A stretch of 64,000 bases of DNA, from positions 1 through 64,000 of the forward strand of contig NZ_JBKBQG010000012.1 in the NCBI RefSeq assembly GCF_046292825.1, given 5' to 3'. Origin of the DNA: Salinarimonas sp046292825. GTDB lineage: Bacteria > Pseudomonadota > Alphaproteobacteria > Rhizobiales > Beijerinckiaceae. The position numbers were made by a program, and so were the translations under genes. The notes under the pieces were generated by a model. That model did not search any database. It had not been told where the DNA came from and saw only the letters and a list, made by a program, of their open reading frames with translations. Shown piece after piece: positions 61,006 to 64,000 of the stretch (position 1 is the first letter of the stretch; each line of letters opens with the position of its first letter).

Positions 61006-62063
61006 CGCGAGCCGACGAGGCCTGCGATCCAGACCGCCGGCAGGACGAGGAGATCGCGGGCGAGGATCGCGAGCGGCGTGCGCCAGGTGACGGGCCAGCC
61101 GGCCGCCCGCGCGAACGCGATCTCGGCCGCCACCCAGAGGATCGCGAGCGCAGCCACCCATTCCGGCGGCAGGAGCGCCGCGGCGAGGAGGAGCGGGACG
61201 AGGACGCCCGAGAAGATCTCGAGCGCATAGGGCGCGGGAAAGGCCGCGCGCCGCAGCCGCGCCCAGCGCACCTGCCGGCTCCAGACCGCCGCGAGCGGGC
61301 GCGCGCCGACCAGATGGGGCGTCTCGACCGGCAGGATGCGCACGCGCAGGCCCAAGCGCGAGATCGCCTTCGTCGCCGCCGAATCCTCGGCGATCTCCGC
61401 TGCGAGAACCGGGAAGCCGCCGGCGCGGTCGATGTCGGAGCGGCGCAGCATCAGCGTCTTGCCCTGGGCGAAGCCGAGCCCGAGCATGTCGGCGGCGTGG
61501 AGGAAGCGCGCCTGATGCGTGTTCAGGATCGCGCATTCGAGGTCGCCCGCGGCGCTGCGCGGGTCGGTGCCGATGGCGCAGGCGCTGACGAGCCCCGTCC
61601 CATCCGCGAAGCCCGCGAACAGGCGCTCGACGTAATCCGGCGGCAGCAGGATGTTGCCGTCGGCGAGGATCACCACGTCGTTCGCGGCCGCCCGCCAGCC
61701 CTTCTCGATATTGTCGAGCTTCGGGTTTCGCGTGCGCCGCTCGCCGCCGACGAGGAGGCGCGCGCGCGCGCCCGGATGCGCGGCGATCAGCGCCTCGACG
61801 AGGGGCACCGCCGGATCGGCGGGATCGGCGGCGCAGAAGAGGATCTCCACGTCGGTGGCGCTCAGCGCGAAGGTCGAGGCGAGGCACGCCTCGAGCCGGT
61901 GCTCGAGGCCGGAGACGGCGCGCACGATCGTCACCGGAGGGATGTCGCGCGCCCGCGCGGTCGCGCGGCGCGCCCGCCGCCAGCGGATCGCGACGGCGAG
62001 GCAGGTCGCGAGATGCAGCGCGAGGAGGGTCCCGAGGAGGAGCGTGGCGGCAAGGGCGAGCAT
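60945..62063 (-). CDS. GT21-type glycosyltransferase (ceramide glucosyltransferase-like)
   Basis: The 372-residue membrane enzyme has a signal-anchor helix at residues 1-25 and two or three C-terminal helices. Its cytosolic GT-A domain carries LVSACAIGTDPRS and the metal and nucleotide sites DGN (135-137) and EDS (226-228). The acceptor/donor motif (Q/R)XXRW appears as RQVRW at 263-267, with FAQGKTLMLRRSDIDRAGGF before it. GT21 enzymes glucosylate ceramide; relatives in rhizobia glycosylate diacylglycerol and HpnI acts on hopanoid precursors. The convergent neighbours favour a sphingolipid role. Its 3-prime end overlaps the GNAT gene by 61 bp. Confidence 0.82.
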   Translation of the reverse strand: MLALAATLLLGTLLALHLATCLAVAIRWRRARRATARARDIPPVTIVRAVSGLEHRLEACLASTFALSATDVEILFCAADPADPAVPLVEALIAAHPGARARLLVGGERRTRNPKLDNIEKGWRAAANDVVILADGNILLPPDYVERLFAGFADGTGLVSACAIGTDPRSAAGDLECAILNTHQARFLHAADMLGLGFAQGKTLMLRRSDIDRAGGFPVLAAEIAEDSAATKAISRLGLRVRILPVETPHLVGARPLAAVWSRQVRWARLRRAAFPAPYALEIFSGVLVPLLLAAALLPPEWVAALAILWVAAEIAFARAAGWPVTWRTPLAILARDLLVLPAVWIAGLVGSRYVWRGSAVDVSPRAPIRFE

Positions 62064-62072
62064 CGGCCCGCC

Positions 62073-63284
62073 TCAGCCGAACCGGGCTTCGAAATGCGCG
62101 CGCCAATCCGGCACGCGGTCGTATTGGTGGACGATCGCGTAGGGCTCGCCCGCGGGATTGCGCACGAGGCCGTCCTCGAAGACGGGGCGCACGTCGACGA
62201 GCGCGTCGCGGAAGAGCGGCGCCTGGCGCGGATCGGCGGTGGTGCCGGCCTGGCAGGCCCAGGGCTCGTCGTGGCGGGCGAGGCGCGCGCGCGCCTCCCA
62301 GTCCGGCTCGGCGAGGACGAGATTGTAGGCCGCCTGGTCGGCGGACTTGATGCCCTCGCGCGTGCAGCGTGCGACGATCGCGGCGGCGGCGTCGCGGCAG
62401 GCCTCGCGCGTCCCCGCGATCACGCCGGCATTGCGGATCTCCCGGCCGGACAGGCGGGCGCGCGCCGCCGCGCCGAATTCCTCCGCGAGGAGATGCGACA
62501 ACCACCATTCGTCGCCGAGCCGAATGCCCTCCGAGGAGGCGACGAGTTCGGCGCCGCCCGCGAGCGCGCGCTCCAGCCACGCGGCGGGGTTGGCCTGGAA
62601 GACGAGATCCTTGACGTCGGTCAGGACGACGTTGCGCCACGTCTCTCGCGCGAGCAGGCTTGCGATCAGGGCGAAGCGCTCGACAAGGATCGGCACCGGC
62701 GTCTCGGGCGTCGCGAGCCGCTCGTGCGCCGCCGGCACGACGACGCGGAAGCCTGCCTGCGAAAGCGCCGCTTCGAGCTCGGGCACCGGATCGAGGGAGA
62801 TCAGCACGGCCTCGCCGGCAAAGCCGGTCTCCGCGAGCGAATTGCACCACATTGCGACGTCCGGCCAGCCATAGCCGCCGATCACGCCGATCACCGCGTC
62901 GCGCGATCCCGCCCCCTCGCGGCGGCGCGGGCGGGGCGGCTCGGCGCCGATGCGGCTCGCAGGCGGGAATGCGGGGGCCGCGCCCTGGAGGAGCCCCCTG
63001 CCCTCCTGCTCGATGATGGCGCCGACCGTCGGCGCGAGCGGCCGGGCGAGGAGCGGCAGCGCGAGCCGGACGCTGACCGCCTCGTCCGCGACATCGACCC
63101 GGCCGCGGAACACCTGCCCGAGCGCGCGCACGGCGACGTCGCCGCCGGTCGCGTCCCAGCGCGTCTCGTCGTCGAGAATTCCGATCGTGCGCCGCGCCGC
63201 CGCCTCGCCGACGCGCGCGCGCACCCGGCGCAGCGCCTCGTCGCGGCCGAGCGCGTGATCGAGCCTGACCCGAACCTCCGCCAT
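62073..63284 (-). CDS. Fusion of a PHA-granule-region-like domain with a glycosyltransferase-like domain
   Basis: The 403-residue protein has an N-terminal ~98 residues resembling the polyhydroxyalkanoic acid system family (VRVRLDHALGRDEALRRVRARVG...TRWDATGGDVAVRALGQVFRGRVDVADEAVSVRLALPLLARPLAPTVGAIIEQEG). A ~30-residue Arg/Pro-rich linker follows. Residues ~130-403 look like a GT-A-like domain (VIGVIGGYGWPDVAMWCNSLAETGF, RNVVLTDVKDLVFQANPAAWLERAL with DVKD at 223-226, RNAGVIAGTREACRDAAAAI, SADQAAYNLVLAEPDW). The reading frame is continuous. Start ATG 63284 follows AGAGGAGCGC. It is 9 bp upstream of the GT21 gene, clearly one operon. Function unknown; surface or granule-lipid glycosylation is a guess. 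Confidence 0.7.
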   Translation of the reverse strand: MAEVRVRLDHALGRDEALRRVRARVGEAAARRTIGILDDETRWDATGGDVAVRALGQVFRGRVDVADEAVSVRLALPLLARPLAPTVGAIIEQEGRGLLQGAAPAFPPASRIGAEPPRPRRREGAGSRDAVIGVIGGYGWPDVAMWCNSLAETGFAGEAVLISLDPVPELEAALSQAGFRVVVPAAHERLATPETPVPILVERFALIASLLARETWRNVVLTDVKDLVFQANPAAWLERALAGGAELVASSEGIRLGDEWWLSHLLAEEFGAAARARLSGREIRNAGVIAGTREACRDAAAAIVARCTREGIKSADQAAYNLVLAEPDWEARARLARHDEPWACQAGTTADPRQAPLFRDALVDVRPVFEDGLVRNPAGEPYAIVHQYDRVPDWRAHFEARFG

Positions 63285-63495
63285 GCGCTCCTCTCGTGGC
63301 GGACCCGCCGCCTTTCCCGACACAACGCGGCGCCGACCGCGGCGGTTCGGATCGCCCGCTTGCATGGCGAGAAGCCCGTTCTCCGGACGCCGCGCCATCG
63401 GGCGGCAAATTTCTACAGATCGTCGCGAGAAAAGATCATATTTCCCATACTTGCGACGTATTTTATGCACTCCCCGGCCCCGAGTGGAGCGCACG

Positions 63496-64000
63496 ATGCC
63501 GACGCACAGCCGCCACAGCCCGCCCCCGCACGGCGCCGATCTGAGCATCCGGGGCGTCGGGCACCGCTACGGTCGCGGGCGCGAGCCGGCGCTCCTCGAC
63601 ATCGATCTCGAAGTGGCGCCCGGCGACGTCGTCGCACTCGTCGGCCGCTCGGGCTCGGGCAAGTCGACGCTCCTGCACATCCTCGCCGGCCTGATCCGCC
63701 CGAGCGCGGGCGCGGTCTTCGTCGGCGGGGAGCGCGTGTCGGGGCCCTCGCCGTCGCGGGTGGTGATGTTCCAGGAGCCCTCGCTCCTGCCCTGGATGAG
63801 CGTCGCGCAGAATGTCGGCCTCGGTCTCGCCTTCGCCGGGCGCGGCGCGGAGGCGCGGGCGCGCGTGGCCGATCTCCTCTCGCTCGTGGCGCTCGAGAAC
63901 CTCGCGGACCGCAACGTGCAGGACCTCTCCGGCGGGCAGCAGCAGCGCGTCGCGCTCGCGCGCTCGCTCGCCGTCGAGCCGGCGCTCCTGATGCTCGACG
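63496..64000 (+). CDS. ABC importer ATP-binding protein, partial (SsuB/TauB/NrtD-type)
   Basis: The gene runs off the window end; 168 residues are visible. Walker A VGRSGSGKSTLLHILAGL, Q-loop region RVVMFQEPSLLPWMSVAQNVGLGL, signature NVQDLSGGQQQRVALARSLAVEPALLMLD (Walker B at the edge). The Q-loop LLPWMSV is typical of nitrate/sulfonate/taurine-type importers. The first ~15 residues are a basic tail before the usual start strand. It diverges from the fusion gene; the spacer 63410-63475 is locally AT-rich and probably carries the promoters, but I can name no exact boxes. Confidence 0.88.
   Translation, partial: MPTHSRHSPPPHGADLSIRGVGHRYGRGREPALLDIDLEVAPGDVVALVGRSGSGKSTLLHILAGLIRPSAGAVFVGGERVSGPSPSRVVMFQEPSLLPWMSVAQNVGLGLAFAGRGAEARARVADLLSLVALENLADRNVQDLSGGQQQRVALARSLAVEPALLMLD

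Noticed and set aside
59413..63408. Minus-strand open frame of 1331 codons over the lipid-type locus
   Set aside because: It overlaps four recognisable genes in other frames and its translation is low-complexity Arg/Ala; a composition artefact.

Overview
The window looks like chromosomal DNA of a very GC-rich (roughly 70%) alphaproteobacterium. It is most plausibly a Hyphomicrobiales (Rhizobiales) member, perhaps close to Salinarimonas or Methylobacterium-type lineages. That placement is inferred from gene content (ATP12, PetP/PetR beside ilvE, the DUF2852 and extensin-like families, a TadG-like protein, a CIRCE-controlled groESL) and from GTCATCCCGG-type intergenic repeats; no rRNA marker is present. 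I see no tRNA, rRNA, CRISPR array, prophage or insertion-sequence transposase. Coding density is high, and most gaps over 200 bp are filled by palindromic repeat elements.

Layout. 1-327: tandem palindromic repeats. 0.3-6 kb: PfkB sugar kinase, DUF4239 membrane protein, ATP12 chaperone, HAD phosphatase, GST, an unknown, and an SRAP DNA-protein crosslink protein. 6-10.4 kb: AbrB-type membrane protein, an orphan TadG-like surface protein with an NG-repeat domain, argC, and a basic DUF5872 protein. 10.4-15.8 kb: Fe-dependent alcohol dehydrogenase, DMT transporter, glycosyltransferase, small membrane protein, MFS transporter. 15.9-18.1 kb: groEL-groES with terminator and perfect CIRCE operator. 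18.4-28.1 kb: CPBP protease, recF, PRC-barrel protein, parE, dnaE2 and an M15-like peptidase. 28.3-34.2 kb: small membrane protein, DUF892 ferritin-like protein, divergent EF-G-like GTPase, TetR regulator and TTC38-like TPR protein. 34.4-40.8 kb: a three-gene 2-hydroxyacyl-CoA dehydratase/activase-type locus with an MFS gene upstream. 40.9-46.6 kb: a signal-less ligand-binding protein, ilvE, and the divergent petP-petR-histidine kinase operon with a candidate operator, then an extensin-like lipoprotein. 47-51.6 kb: DUF2852, a hybrid PAS kinase and a sodium:solute symporter. 52.1-56.2 kb: a TRAP transporter operon headed by an isocitrate-lyase/PEP-mutase-family enzyme. 56.4-58 kb: catalase. 58.2-63.3 kb: an alpha-oxoamine synthase (serine palmitoyltransferase-like) and a GNAT-like acyltransferase, convergent with a GT21 glycosyltransferase and an unusual fusion of a PHA-granule-type domain with a glycosyltransferase-like domain. 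63.5 kb to the end: start of an ABC importer ATPase.

Most interesting points. (i) Several families of nested palindromic intergenic elements are present. Two copies of one family carry their central core in opposite orientation between otherwise identical arms. (ii) One element forms the last ~68 codons of the TRAP binding-protein gene. (iii) The 58-63 kb block could make an N-acylated or glycosylated sphingoid-type lipid. (iv) The dehydratase/activase locus is split into three overlapping genes, with a duplicated activase that keeps both Fe-S cysteine pairs in each half. (v) The petP promoter carries a perfect TATGTCA-N7-TGACATA dyad.
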